64,000 nucleotides of DNA from Paeniglutamicibacter antarcticus (GTDB lineage Bacteria; Actinomycetota; Actinomycetes; Actinomycetales; Micrococcaceae), in NCBI RefSeq assembly GCF_900010755.1, contig NZ_CZJT01000080.1, positions 1 to 64,000 of the forward strand, in the 5' to 3' direction. A program made the position numbers and the translations under genes. Shown piece by piece: positions 44,199 to 53,595 of this stretch. Numbering within the stretch: position 1 is the stretch's first letter; the number at the start of each line of letters is the position of its first letter. A model generated the notes under the pieces. The model worked only from the letters and a program-made list of their open reading frames with translations, had not been told where the DNA came from and made no database searches.

Positions 44199-45047
44199 CT
44201 ACAGCTCGCCCAGATCTCCGAGGTAGGCCAGTTGCGCCGCCACGGAGATTTCCGCTGCCCGGCGCACCGAGGGATCCACCTCCGCGTACACAACGTCGGT
44301 GACCTGGACGATGGACGGTACGGGGGTGCCGGCGGCGCGCAGCGCGGCGATGGCCCCGCGGATCTGCTCCAGGCGGGCCAGCCGGTGCGTACGGTATTCG
44401 GCCACGATGCCATGCAGCGAATCCAGCACCGGGCCGTGGGCCGGAAGAACCAGCGCATCCGGCTCCCGGCCCAAGCGGTCCAGGGATGCCAGGTAGTCAC
44501 CGAGGGTGCCGTCGGGCGCATCCAGGATGGTGGTGCCCCGGCCCAGGATCGTGTCCCCGGTGAGCATCGAGCCGCGTTCTCCGTCCTCGGGCAACAGGAA
44601 ACTCAGCGAATCCGAGGTGTGTCCGGGGGTGGACAACACGCGGATCACCACGCCGGCGGCCTCGATTCCTTCGCCTTCAACCAGCGGCTGCGCCTCCCGG
44701 CAATGCTCGGGCAAAAAGGCGCGCACCGGGGCGCCGGTGAGCCGGTGCAACGTGTCGATGCCCTCGGTGTGGTCGGGGTGCCGGTGCGTGATGAGGATCA
44801 GCTCCACCGATTCGGCGGCCAGCGCGGCCAGATGGCCTCCATGATCGGGCCCCGGGTCCACGATCACCGCATGTTCGTTGCCGGGGGCGCGCAGGATGTA
44901 GGAATTGGTTCCGTCCAGGGACATCGGGCCCGGGTTGGGCGCCAGACGGACCGACGCCTGGGCCGAGACCCTGATGGCGGCCGCGGGCTTGAGGCCGGTG
45001 GTGCCATCGCCGGTGACTGCATGGTGCGGGGGCTGCTGGATGCTCAT
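44199..45047 (-). CDS. MBL-fold metallo-hydrolase
   Basis: The 282-residue protein has the metallo-beta-lactamase zinc motif THRHPDHTEG, then STPGHTSDSLSFLL, GDTILG and PAHGPVLD, so the binuclear site is complete. A C-terminal helical winged segment (RRAAEISVAAQLAYLGDLG) resembles the LACTB2/ribonuclease-like group. It lies on the opposite strand inside the siderophore region, splitting a binding-protein gene from its permease genes. Link to siderophores is positional only. Confidence 0.83.
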   Translation of the reverse strand: MSIQQPPHHAVTGDGTTGLKPAAAIRVSAQASVRLAPNPGPMSLDGTNSYILRAPGNEHAVIVDPGPDHGGHLAALAAESVELILITHRHPDHTEGIDTLHRLTGAPVRAFLPEHCREAQPLVEGEGIEAAGVVIRVLSTPGHTSDSLSFLLPEDGERGSMLTGDTILGRGTTILDAPDGTLGDYLASLDRLGREPDALVLPAHGPVLDSLHGIVAEYRTHRLARLEQIRGAIAALRAAGTPVPSIVQVTDVVYAEVDPSVRRAAEISVAAQLAYLGDLGEL

Positions 45048-45187
45048 GGGGCAAGTCTAGGGTGCACCTCCAATGCTCCGCCGGGAAAAGCCGCGAGATT
45101 TCGACGGGGACCTGCCGGAATCACCGTGCGCCATTCAGTCCGACCGGCACCGGCAAGGATCCAGAACCGTGAAACAGGAACAGGCAG

Positions 45188-46258
45188 ATGAGCAATAAAC
45201 CACAGACCGCGACGCTCCCTCCAGGGCTGCCCGCGGGCTCGCCGCCGGCCAAGGGCCTGGGCAAGGGCCTGCGCCCGCCGATCCTGGTGGCGCTCCTGCT
45301 AGCGGTGCTGCTTGCCGCGGTGTTCCTCTCGCTTTTGGTGGGTGCACGCCCGATCGCCCCGCAGACGGTGCTTGATGCGCTGGCAAACTTCGATCCGGCC
45401 AACGGGGACCACGCGGTGGTCCAGTCCCGGGTTCCGCGCACCGTGGCCGGCCTGTTGATCGGCGCGGCCCTGGGCCTTGCCGGTGCCGGCATGCAGGGCA
45501 TCACCCGCAACCCGTTGGCGGATCCCGGGATCCTGGGCGTCAATGCTGGCGCGGCGCTTGCCGTGGTGCTGGGCATCGAATTCTTCGCCGTGAGCACGCT
45601 GCAGGGATACATCCTCTTCGCCTTCCTGGGTGCGGGTGCCGCTGCGGCCCTGGTTTATGTGGTTGCCAGCCTTGGCCGCGACGGGGCAACCCCGATGAAG
45701 CTTGCCCTGGCCGGGGCCGCAATGGCCGCGGGCATGGGATCGCTGACCAGCGCCGTGCTGATGCTCAGCCAGGCGGCGCTCGATAGCTTCAGGTTCTGGC
45801 AGGTCGGCACGCTCGGTGCCCGCGAGGTTCCCGAAATGCTCTCGGTGCTGCCCTTCCTGGGCCTGGGAGCGGTGCTGGTGCTCGGTGGGGCCAAGCTGTT
45901 CAACGGGTTGTCGATGGGCGATGACTCGGCGCGCGGACTGGGCTTCCGGGTGGGCCGCGGACGGGCGATCTCCGCCACCGGGGTGGTGCTGCTGTGCGGA
46001 GCAGCCACGGCACTGGCCGGCCCCATCGGGTTCGTCGGGCTCATCGTGCCCCACGCCGTCCGTTCGCTGGTCGGCTCCGACTACCGCTGGCTGCTGCCGC
46101 TGTCGATGCTCGCCGGCCCCGTGCTGCTTTTGTGCGCCGATGTGCTGGGCCGCGTCATCGCCCCGCCCGCCGAAATCCAGGTGGGGGTCATGACGGCTGT
46201 CATTGGCGCCCCGCTCTTCCTCTGGCTGCTGCGCCGCGGAAAGAAGGTGTCCCTGTGA
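45188..46258 (+). CDS. FecCD-type siderophore permease (FepD-like)
   Basis: The 356-residue permease has SRVPRTVAGLLIGAALGLAGAGMQGITRNPLADPGILGVNAGAAL, the canonical FecCD motif, GWQVG-like FRFWQVGTLGAR, and GPIGFVGLIVPHAVRSLVG with the ATPase-contact loop. A Pro/Gly-rich cytosolic N-terminus of 30 residues precedes helix 1. Its stop overlaps the next permease start by 4 nt. Belongs with the FepG-like permease and fused ATPase downstream. Confidence 0.9.
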   Translation: MSNKPQTATLPPGLPAGSPPAKGLGKGLRPPILVALLLAVLLAAVFLSLLVGARPIAPQTVLDALANFDPANGDHAVVQSRVPRTVAGLLIGAALGLAGAGMQGITRNPLADPGILGVNAGAALAVVLGIEFFAVSTLQGYILFAFLGAGAAAALVYVVASLGRDGATPMKLALAGAAMAAGMGSLTSAVLMLSQAALDSFRFWQVGTLGAREVPEMLSVLPFLGLGAVLVLGGAKLFNGLSMGDDSARGLGFRVGRGRAISATGVVLLCGAATALAGPIGFVGLIVPHAVRSLVGSDYRWLLPLSMLAGPVLLLCADVLGRVIAPPAEIQVGVMTAVIGAPLFLWLLRRGKKVSL

Positions 46259-47277
46259 GTGAACGATCCACCAGGCTGCGCACCTCCGGCCCCAAGCGGG
46301 TCTCCATCGCCACGGTCAACATGCTGGCGGCGCTGGGCATCGTGACGGCCATCGTCCTGGACCTGGTGGCCGGGCGCCACCCCATTGAGCTGCCCGGGCT
46401 GCTCGCGGCCCTGGCCGGCGAGCGCGTCCCAGGGGTTTCCTTCATCCTCTGGGAGGACCGGCTCCCGCAGGCCGCGGTCGGGGTGCTGGCAGGGGCGGCA
46501 TTTGGCGCCTCCGGTGCCATCTTCCAGCGCATGCTGCGCAACCCGCTGGCCAGCCCGGACGTGATTGGCGTCGGCTACGGGGCGTCCGCCGCGGCGGTCA
46601 CCGGCATGCTGCTCTTCGGCGCCCAGGGGATCGGGCTGTCGTTGATCGCCTGCGCCGGCGCGCTGGCCGTGGCGCTGTTCATCTACGCAATGGCCGATGC
46701 CGGCAAACACACGGGCCCGCGGCTGATCCTGGCGGGCATCGCCGTGGCGGCGCTGCTGCAGGCGCTGATCCAGTACCTGCTCACCCGCGCCGATGTGCGT
46801 ACCGCCGGGGACGCGCTGCGTTGGCTCACCGGGTCGCTTTCGGCAAGCACCTGGGAACGCGCCGGGCTGCTGGCCGCCGCGCTGGCGATCCTGCTGCCCC
46901 TGCTGGTCCCCGCCGCCGCGAAGCTGCGCATCCTGGAATTGGGCGACGATTCGGCCGCGGGGCTTGGCCTTGCGGTGCGCCCCACCCGGCTTGGACTGAT
47001 CCTGTTGGGCGTCGGGCTGACCGCCGTGGCCACCGCGGTGACCGGGCCGCTGGCCTTTGTCTCGTTCCTGGCCGGCCCGCTGGCCCTGCGCTTGTGCGGT
47101 GGCCGGAGCAACCTTGGATCGGCGGCACTCATCGGAGCGCTGCTGGTGGTGGCGGCGAACTTCATCGCCTCGAACATCATGCCCACAGTAGAATTACCAG
47201 TTGGCGTCGTGACCGGCGCGCTGGGAGCACCGTTCCTGATCTGGGTCCTGGTGCGCACCAACAAGGAAGGAACCTGA
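46255..47277 (+). CDS. FecCD-type siderophore permease (FepG-like)
   Basis: The 340-residue permease starts at GTG 46255, overlapping the previous stop (GTGA). It shows [60 protein letters not shown] and [17 protein letters not shown]. It pairs with the FepD-like protein to form the membrane channel. An upstream frame remains open but is a shadow of the first permease. Confidence 0.9.
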   Translation: MSERSTRLRTSGPKRVSIATVNMLAALGIVTAIVLDLVAGRHPIELPGLLAALAGERVPGVSFILWEDRLPQAAVGVLAGAAFGASGAIFQRMLRNPLASPDVIGVGYGASAAAVTGMLLFGAQGIGLSLIACAGALAVALFIYAMADAGKHTGPRLILAGIAVAALLQALIQYLLTRADVRTAGDALRWLTGSLSASTWERAGLLAAALAILLPLLVPAAAKLRILELGDDSAAGLGLAVRPTRLGLILLGVGLTAVATAVTGPLAFVSFLAGPLALRLCGGRSNLGSAALIGALLVVAANFIASNIMPTVELPVGVVTGALGAPFLIWVLVRTNKEGT

Positions 47278-47285
47278 GGTCTCAC

Positions 47286-49325
47286 ATGGCACTTCTTGAA
47301 GCGCAGGACCTGACGCTCGCCTACGATGCGGTGAGCATCGTCGACGAACTCTCATTGCAGCTGCCCGCCGGCGAGGTGACGATCATTGTGGGCGCCAACG
47401 GCTGCGGCAAGTCAACGCTGCTGCGCGGCCTGGCCCGGCTGTTGAAGCCCGCCGGCGGCAAGGTGCTGCTGGACGGGCAGGACATCCACACCCGCCCGGC
47501 CCGCGAGGTAGCCAAGCTGCTGGGCCTGCTGCCGCAGACCCCCGTCGCCCCCGACGGCATCACCGTGCGCGAGCTGGTGGGCCGCGGCCGCTACCCGCAC
47601 CAGGGCTGGTTCAAGCGCTGGAACACCGAGGACGAGGCCGCCGTGGAGCGCGCCATGAAACTCACCGGCACCACGGATTTGGCCGAGCGACCCGTCGACG
47701 AACTCTCCGGCGGCCAGCGCCAGCGCGTCTGGATTGCCATGGCGCTGGCCCAGGAGACCGAGCTGTTGCTGCTCGATGAGCCGACCACCTACCTAGATGT
47801 TGCCCACCAGCTGGAGGTGCTCGATGTCATTTCCGAGCTCAACCGCACCCGCGGCACCACCGTGGTGATCGTGCTGCACGACCTGAACCTCGCCGCCCGC
47901 TACGCTGACCACCTGGTGGCGCTGAAGCAGGGCAAGATCGTCGCCGCGGGCCACCCTGCCGCGGTGGTCACCGAGGACATGGTCAAGAACGTCTTCGGCA
48001 TGCCGTGCCGCGTCATCCCGGACCCGGTGGCGGGCACCCCGCTGGTGCTGCCGATTGGCCGGCACCGGGTGCTGCGCGCCGAATCGGTGCTGGCCGCCAA
48101 GGGCATCTACCGTACCAAGCCGCCGGAGGTGGAGCCCGAATCCAGCATTGGCGCACCCTCACCCGTCACAGTGGAATCCTCAATTCCGGCATCAACTCAG
48201 GAATCAACTCAGGCATCCACAGCGCCTGAACCGGCCGCGGGCGGAGCCGCGGCCCAGGAACCTGCCGTTGATTCGACGGATGGCCAGGCCGAGGCAACAC
48301 CCCTGCGCCGTGCCGAGGAAATCAGCGAGATGCTTGCCTTTGCCACCCGCGTGGTGGATGTCGCAAGCGTCGGGGAAAACTTCAAGCGGATCACCTTCGC
48401 CGGGCCGGACCTGGTGCACTTCGGCGCCGGGCCCGCACCGTTGGACCTGCGCATCAAGCTCATGATCCCGCCGGCCCCCGTGCACGGTGCCGCATTATTG
48501 GAAAACGCCACGGGTCCGGAGTTGCCTCAAGAGTTTGCCTCCCTGCGCCCCGGAGCCTGGCTGGCCGAGGACCAGGCCGCCGGGTGGTACCGCCGCTGGC
48601 TTGCGCTGCCGGTTGAGCAGCGTGGTTCGATGCGCACCTACACCGTCCGGGCCCTGCGCCCGGCCGGGCACCGGGATAACCGCGGGGATGATCCGGAAAT
48701 CGATGTCGACTTCGTGCTGCACCTGCGCACCGAGGGCGGCCGGCTCACCGGCGGCCCGGCCACGGTGTGGGCGGCACAGGCCCAGCTGGGCGACGACCTG
48801 CTGATCCTTGGTCCGAATTCAGCATTGTGCGACGAAACCTACGGCGGTATTGAATTCCGTCCGGGTTCCGCCAAGCGCATCTTGCTGGCCGGGGATGAGA
48901 CCGCGGCCCCCGCGATCTGCTCCATCCTGGAATCGCTGCCGGCGGGAATCACCGGACATGCGCTGATCGAGGTGCCGACCACCGATGACATCCAGGGGTC
49001 CTCGACCCGTTCGGGGGTTTCGGTGCAGTGGCTGCCGCGCGGGTCCCATCCGCATGGCGAGATGCTGGCCGCCGCCGTGCGTGCCACCGTGGCGATCCCC
49101 GCTGCCGGCGCCGTGGTCACCGGCGCGGAGCCCGAGGACGTTGACGTCGATGAAACCATCCTGTGGGAAACCGCGACAGCCTCAACGCAGCCGTTCTTTG
49201 CCTGGCTCGCAGGGGAAGCCGGCATGATCAAGGAAATGCGCCGCTACCTGGTGCGCGATGCCGGCATGGACCGCAAGCAGGTTGCCTTCATGGGTTACTG
49301 GCGCCGGGGCAAGGCCGAGGGCTAG
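47286..49325 (+). CDS. Fusion: siderophore ABC ATPase (FepC-like) plus siderophore-interacting reductase (SIP)
   Basis: The 679-residue product starts at ATG 47286. Residues 1-260 are a complete FepC-like ATPase: Walker [10 protein letters not shown], signature [17 protein letters not shown], Walker [13 protein letters not shown], switch VLHDL. Residues about 275-340 are a Ser/Thr/Ala/Pro/Gln linker with near repeats of (A/E)STQ. Residues about 345-679 are a SIP/ViuB flavoprotein: RIKLMIPP, the FAD motif RTYTVR, DVDFVLH...[20 protein letters not shown] and the end YWRRGKAE. SIPs reduce ferric siderophores with NAD(P)H or ferredoxin. The two activities, normally separate, are joined without an internal stop or frameshift. 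Confidence 0.9.
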   Translation: MALLEAQDLTLAYDAVSIVDELSLQLPAGEVTIIVGANGCGKSTLLRGLARLLKPAGGKVLLDGQDIHTRPAREVAKLLGLLPQTPVAPDGITVRELVGRGRYPHQGWFKRWNTEDEAAVERAMKLTGTTDLAERPVDELSGGQRQRVWIAMALAQETELLLLDEPTTYLDVAHQLEVLDVISELNRTRGTTVVIVLHDLNLAARYADHLVALKQGKIVAAGHPAAVVTEDMVKNVFGMPCRVIPDPVAGTPLVLPIGRHRVLRAESVLAAKGIYRTKPPEVEPESSIGAPSPVTVESSIPASTQESTQASTAPEPAAGGAAAQEPAVDSTDGQAEATPLRRAEEISEMLAFATRVVDVASVGENFKRITFAGPDLVHFGAGPAPLDLRIKLMIPPAPVHGAALLENATGPELPQEFASLRPGAWLAEDQAAGWYRRWLALPVEQRGSMRTYTVRALRPAGHRDNRGDDPEIDVDFVLHLRTEGGRLTGGPATVWAAQAQLGDDLLILGPNSALCDETYGGIEFRPGSAKRILLAGDETAAPAICSILESLPAGITGHALIEVPTTDDIQGSSTRSGVSVQWLPRGSHPHGEMLAAAVRATVAIPAAGAVVTGAEPEDVDVDETILWETATASTQPFFAWLAGEAGMIKEMRRYLVRDAGMDRKQVAFMGYWRRGKAEG

Positions 49326-49419
49326 CAGCACTTCGCCGCACGGATCCTTTACCCCCGCTTGAACGCTTCAACCTGCAAACCTTGAGGCCGCGACATTGCG
49401 GGGGAGCGGGGCAAAATTG

Positions 49420-49476
49420 AACGGGGCGCGTTGCCTGCCGCACCACAAAGGGGTGCGGCGGGCAACGCGCCCCGTT
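49420..49476. terminator. Long bidirectional terminator
   Basis: Perfect 25-bp arms (49420-49444 and 49452-49476; AACGGGGCGCGTTGCCTGCC...) enclose a 7-nt loop with a GTTT/AAAC base, between the fusion gene and the converging marR gene. Confidence 0.9.
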
Positions 49477-49546
49477 TGGTGTGGCTACAGGTTGCTTGAG
49501 GTCCTTGGTTTCCCGGATTCCCCGGGCGGGCCGATTCCCAGCGGGA

Positions 49547-49999
49547 TTACAGCGGGCCGAGCTGGGCGAGGATGCGTGCCAGTTCGGCGCGGTCGCTGGC
49601 GTTGAGCCGGCCAAAGTATTGATCGGTGTGGCCGCGGCGGGCGGCGCGGACCCGATCTGCGAGGCCCTGTCCTGCAGGGGTGAGCTTGACCAAGGTGGCG
49701 CGGCGGTCAATTGGATCCGCCGTGCGCATGACCAATTCCTTGACTTCAAGCTGGTCGATGACCTCGGTTGCCGATCGCGGGGCAATATGCAGGCGCTCGG
49801 CCACATCCTTGAGCCGCAGTCCGTCCGTCCCCGGTGCTTCAAGGGAACTCTTGGCAAGTGCCTGCATGGCACGGAACTGGTGCGGGGTCAGCTCGAAGGG
49901 TGCCAGTTGCTGGACCCAGGAGTGCCGAAGTGCACGGAATGCGCGGTGGAAAAGGTCTGAAAGGTCGCCCTGTGCGGGGGAACCAGGGCTGCTTGGCAT
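49547..49999 (-). CDS. MarR family transcriptional regulator (first)
   Basis: The 150-residue product has the winged helix of MarR proteins: LTPHQFRAMQALA, LRLKDVAERLHIAPRSATEVIDQLEVKELVMRTADPIDRRATLVKLT. ATG 49999 has GGAG just upstream. It is divergent from an ABC exporter, and a perfect palindrome (50037-50055) lies between them, the usual layout of a MarR repressor of its own gene and an efflux gene. Confidence 0.9.
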   Translation of the reverse strand: MPSSPGSPAQGDLSDLFHRAFRALRHSWVQQLAPFELTPHQFRAMQALAKSSLEAPGTDGLRLKDVAERLHIAPRSATEVIDQLEVKELVMRTADPIDRRATLVKLTPAGQGLADRVRAARRGHTDQYFGRLNASDRAELARILAQLGPL

Positions 50000-50036
50000 G
50001 GCTCCAACAGTACCCCACGCTTGACTGGCAACCACA

Positions 50037-50055
50037 TAGTGAGGTAGCCTCACTA
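50037..50055. promoter_or_regulatory. MarR-type operator palindrome
   Basis: TAGTGAGGTAGCCTCACTA is a perfect 8-3-8 inverted repeat, 38 nt from the marR ATG and 49 nt from the exporter ATG. It is placed to repress both divergent promoters. Its AGG...CCT core recalls iron boxes but spacing does not fit. Confidence 0.65.
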
Positions 50056-50104
50056 ATGACTGGTGCGACTCCCGCACCCACAACCACCACGAAAGGTGGT
50101 GCAT

Positions 50105-52063
50105 ATGTTGGAATCGACAACTTCTTCCAGCGCGGCCCGTTCGGGCCAGGGCCGATCGGCCAAAGACTCCTCGGGCGCCGACGGCGCCCCGGGCAACGGG
50201 CAGGGTCGCGGCGGTGGACCAGGTGGTCCCGTCGCCCGCCTGAACCCCGCGGACCTCAAACAGGTCAAACTCCATCCGGTGAAGCTTTCCCGGATCGCCG
50301 AACTCTTCAAGCCACACAAAATCACCATCACCGTCGTCGTGCTGCTGATCTCCGCCGCCTCGATCATCGGACTGGCCCAACCATTTTTGATCCGCGCCAT
50401 CATCGACGACGCGCTGCCGCACCAAAACACCGCACTGCTGGCCTGGCTGGCCGGGGGACTGGTGGCGGTTGCCGCGGCCACCGCGGCGATCGGCGTCGTG
50501 CAAACCTGGATGGCCACCAAGATGGGCCAAAAGGTCATGCACACGCTGCGCACCAGGCTCTTCACCCACCTGCAGGCCCAATCGCTGGGCTTCTTCACAC
50601 GCACCCGGGGCGGGGAAGTGCAGTCGCGGTTGACCAATGACATCGCCGGTATGCAATCGGTGGTCACCTCCACGGCAACCTCGATCGCCTCAAACCTGAC
50701 CACCGCGGTGGCCACCGCCATCGCGATGGTGGCGCTCTCCCCGCGGATGAGCCTGCTCTCGCTGGTGGTGTTGCCGCCGGCCATCTGGCTCTCGCGCAAG
50801 GTGGCGCTGATGCGCCGCGACATCACCACCGCCCGGCAACGGGAACTCGCCGGCATGTACACGCAGATTGAGGAGGGACTCTCGGTCTCCGGCATCCGGC
50901 TGGCCAAGACCCTGGGCACCACCGGGCGTGACGTGGCCCGATTCGGTGAATCCTCACACCGGCTGGTGGACCTGGAGCTGCGTTCCCAGCTGGCAGGACG
51001 CTGGCGGATGGCCACCATGAGCATCGTCTTCGCGGCGATCCCCGCGGTGATTTACCTGGCAGCAGGGTTCCCCGCGACCTCCGGCGGGATGAGCATCGGC
51101 ACGCTGGTGGCGTTCACCGCGCTGCAGGGCGCAATTTTCAGACCCGTAATGGGGCTGCTGAACGTGGGTGTCCAGTGGGTCACCGCGATGGCGTTGTTCA
51201 GCCGCATCTTTGAATACCTTGACCTGGATCCGGAGATCAAGGTGGCCGCGAACCCGCGGGAACTTGACCCGGACCTGGTGGAAGGACGCGTGCGCTTTGA
51301 GGGCGTCGGGTTCAGCTACCAGGGCGGCACCGAGGTGCTGGCCGGCATCGACCTGGAGCTGGAACCCGGCACCGCAACCGCGGTGGTGGGGCCAACTGGC
51401 TCCGGGAAGTCGACGCTTGGATCCTTGCTGCCGAGGCTGCATGACCCGAGTTTCGGAAAGATCACCATCGACGGGATCGACATCCGCGAGCTGGCACCCG
51501 AGACGCTGAACAAGATCGTCGGGGTGGTCTCCCAGGAGACCTATCTGATCCACGCGTCGATTCGCGAGAACCTGCTGTTGGCGGATCCGGATGCGGATGA
51601 TGCAACGCTGTGGAAGGCGCTGGCGTCGGCGCAGATCGCGGACCTGATTGCCGGGCTGCCCGAGGGGCTTGACACCCTGGTGGGTGCGCGCGGGCACAGG
51701 TTCTCCGGAGGCGAGCAGCAGAGACTGGCCATCGCCCGCACCATCCTGCGCAATCCCAAGGTGCTGGTGCTCGATGAGGCGACCAGTGCGCTGGATAACA
51801 CCACCGAGGCGCTGGTGCAGGCCGCACTTGACCGGTTGGCAGTTGGGCGCACGACGTTGATGATTGCGCACCGGCTTTCCACAGTTGAAAACGCCGACCA
51901 GCTGGTGGTGCTTTCCGGCGGGACAATCATTGAGCGCGGCCGGCCGGCGGAGTTGCTGGCCTCCGGCGGGGCCTATGCCAAGCTGGTCTCCGCCGGGGAT
52001 CAAGATGGTTCTTCGGATGGATTTGCCGACGCGCTTACTGAAGCTAAAAGGGTACGCGTTTAG
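50105..52063 (+). CDS. ABC exporter, fused membrane and ATPase domains
   Basis: The 652-residue half-transporter has a Gly/Ser-rich N-terminus, six helices (about 60-350) with the FFTRTRGGEVQSRLTND coupling region, and an ATPase domain with Walker A GPTGSGKST, signature FSGGEQQRLAIARTIL, Walker B VLVLDEATSALD and switch IAHRLST. It should act as a homodimeric exporter of lipids, drugs or peptides. ATG 50105 has AAAGGTGG five nt upstream. Control by the adjacent MarR is likely. Proximity to siderophore uptake allows, but does not show, siderophore export. Confidence 0.9.
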   Translation: MLESTTSSSAARSGQGRSAKDSSGADGAPGNGQGRGGGPGGPVARLNPADLKQVKLHPVKLSRIAELFKPHKITITVVVLLISAASIIGLAQPFLIRAIIDDALPHQNTALLAWLAGGLVAVAAATAAIGVVQTWMATKMGQKVMHTLRTRLFTHLQAQSLGFFTRTRGGEVQSRLTNDIAGMQSVVTSTATSIASNLTTAVATAIAMVALSPRMSLLSLVVLPPAIWLSRKVALMRRDITTARQRELAGMYTQIEEGLSVSGIRLAKTLGTTGRDVARFGESSHRLVDLELRSQLAGRWRMATMSIVFAAIPAVIYLAAGFPATSGGMSIGTLVAFTALQGAIFRPVMGLLNVGVQWVTAMALFSRIFEYLDLDPEIKVAANPRELDPDLVEGRVRFEGVGFSYQGGTEVLAGIDLELEPGTATAVVGPTGSGKSTLGSLLPRLHDPSFGKITIDGIDIRELAPETLNKIVGVVSQETYLIHASIRENLLLADPDADDATLWKALASAQIADLIAGLPEGLDTLVGARGHRFSGGEQQRLAIARTILRNPKVLVLDEATSALDNTTEALVQAALDRLAVGRTTLMIAHRLSTVENADQLVVLSGGTIIERGRPAELLASGGAYAKLVSAGDQDGSSDGFADALTEAKRVRV

Positions 52064-52186
52064 AACAGCGTGAGGGGTTGCCGGCTTGATCATCAGGTCT
52101 GCGTGGCCGGCGGAGCCTGGCCAACTAGCGTGGCCCAGTGCCTGCCAAACACTGTGACTGGACGTGTGCAGGGTGTGACCGTGTGA

Positions 52187-52654
52187 CTACCAGAGTTCTC
52201 GTTCCACCACGGCGCCGCGGACCTTGCCCAGGATGGTGCGTAGTTGCTCCTGCTCGGTGGTGGACAGCGAGTCGAAGAGCGTTTCGCGCACGAAGCCGAC
52301 GTGCTGGGGTGCCGCAGCTCGGATGGTGTCCCAACCGGCCTCGGAGAGCTTGATCTCCTGGCCCCGGCCGTCGCAGCTTGCCACGCAGCGTTCGATCAGG
52401 CCCTTGGACTCCATGCGGCGTAAAAGGTGGGAGACACGGGAGCGTTCCCATTGCAGGGTGGCGGCCAGGTCTCCGGAGCGCAGGCTGCCCGGAGCGACGT
52501 CGGAGACCGCTGCAAGCACCGAGTATTCCCCGGTGGACAGGCCGGAATCCCGGTTGAGCTGGCGGTCCATCGCACTGGGGAAGCCCCAGAGAAATTCACG
52601 GAATTCGAGCCAGAGTTCCTGCTCCTGGGCGGTGAGCCAGCGGGGCTCGGGCAT
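52187..52654 (-). CDS. MarR family transcriptional regulator (second)
   Basis: The 155-residue product begins at ATG 52654 (GAGG upstream). It has the MarR winged helix: LSTGEYSVLAAVS, LRSGDLAATLQWERSRVSHLLRRMESKGLIERCVASCDGRGQEIKLSEAG. Cysteines in ERCVASC are near the wing and could serve thiol-based sensing, as in quinone/electrophile sensors, which is only a suggestion. Divergent from the NADPH:FMN reductase with two TTGACACGTCA sites between. Confidence 0.88.
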   Translation of the reverse strand: MPEPRWLTAQEQELWLEFREFLWGFPSAMDRQLNRDSGLSTGEYSVLAAVSDVAPGSLRSGDLAATLQWERSRVSHLLRRMESKGLIERCVASCDGRGQEIKLSEAGWDTIRAAAPQHVGFVRETLFDSLSTTEQEQLRTILGKVRGAVVERELW

Positions 52655-52682
52655 GGTGTACCTCACAAATCTTCGCATTTGG

Positions 52683-52741
52683 TTGACACGTCAATCTTTT
52701 CACGTCATGATTGAAACAACAAGTTTTAGTTGACACGTCAG
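52683..52741. promoter_or_regulatory. Two MarR-like operator sites
   Basis: TTGACACGTCAA (52683-52694) and TTGACACGTCAG (52730-52741) are nearly identical TTGA-N4-TCAA sites between the divergent marR and FMN-reductase genes. The first TTGACA also has CATGAT 17 nt downstream, so it may double as a plus-strand -35. Closely similar sites occur at 62619-62630 and 62653-62664. Confidence 0.6.
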
Positions 52742-52780
52742 CAGGTTTGCGAAGGTGTCACCAGTTCAAGGAGAACACGC

Positions 52781-53356
52781 ATGAACAAGATCGCCATCAT
52801 CACCGGTTCAACCCGTCCGGGCCGCAACAACGCAGGCGTTGCACAGTGGGTCCTCGAGCAGGCCAACCTCCGTGGAGATGCCGACTACGAGCTCGTTGAC
52901 ATCGCGGACTTCAATCTGGCACTGCTGGACGAGGCCTACCCGGCCGCGTACCAGAACTACCAGAACGATGCCACCAAGGCATGGGCCGCCAAGATCGCCG
53001 AGTTCGATGGCTTCGTGTTCGTCACCCCCGAGTACAACCACTCGGTGGCTCCGGCCCTGGCCAACGCGCTGTCCTACCTGAACGCCGAGTTCGCCAACAA
53101 GGCAGCCGGCATCGTCTCCTACGGCTCGGCCTACGGCGTGCGCGCCGTCGAGCACCTGCGCGGCATCCTCTCCGAGCTTCAGGTTGCCCACGTGCAGAAG
53201 ACCGGCATGTTCTCGCTGTTCACCGACTTCGAGAACTTCTCCGACTTCAAGCCGACCGAAATGCAGGCAGCCTCGCTGGCACCGGTGCTGGACCAGCTGG
53301 TTCCGTGGACCGCAGCCATGAAGTCGGTTCGCGAAGCCGCACTGGTTTCCGCCTAA
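52781..53356 (+). CDS. NADPH-dependent FMN reductase family protein
   Basis: The 191-residue flavodoxin-like protein has the FMN-phosphate loop GSTRPGRNNAGVAQWV, the flavin-contact TPEYNHSVAPALANALSYL and IVSYGSAYGVRAVEHLRGIL. Members reduce FMN, azo dyes, quinones or chromate with NADPH. AAGGAG stands 9 nt before the ATG. The upstream operator sites suggest induction when the divergent MarR releases DNA, perhaps by quinones. Confidence 0.88.
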   Translation: MNKIAIITGSTRPGRNNAGVAQWVLEQANLRGDADYELVDIADFNLALLDEAYPAAYQNYQNDATKAWAAKIAEFDGFVFVTPEYNHSVAPALANALSYLNAEFANKAAGIVSYGSAYGVRAVEHLRGILSELQVAHVQKTGMFSLFTDFENFSDFKPTEMQAASLAPVLDQLVPWTAAMKSVREAALVSA

Positions 53357-53408
53357 GCACCGACCTCGGCACCCGTGCCGATGTTCGCCTGATTCCAGGC
53401 AAAAAATG

Positions 53409-53553
53409 CGAGTGGGCACCGTGACTTGGTGCTGCGGGGCCCCACTCGTTCACGATGGCAGCAGCTTGCTGCCCCGCCTCCCGGCGGGTGCTGTTCGCTG
53501 AGCATCACGAAAGGCCTGCCCACGCCGTTGGCGGTGGCGGGCCGTTTTTCTTT
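53409..53553 (+). terminator. Two terminator hairpins after the FMN reductase gene
   Basis: The first hairpin pairs CGAGTGGG (53409-53416) with CCCACTCG (53441-53448), with an inner GCACC/GGTGC stem. The second (about 53512-53545) pairs GGCCTGCCCACGCC with GGCGGTGGCGGGCC, with bulges, and is followed by GTTTTTCTTT, a classic tract. The tandem arrangement insulates the downstream gene. Confidence 0.75.
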
Positions 53554-53595
53554 CCGGCATGGTGCCTCAGGAGCACATGAATCTAGGGTGGGGTT

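Noticed and set aside
45057..45075. TCTAGGGTGCACCTCCAAT as a further iron box before the FepD-like gene
   Set aside because: It shares GGTGCACC with the site near 42555 but aligns poorly with the 19-bp consensus in both orientations.
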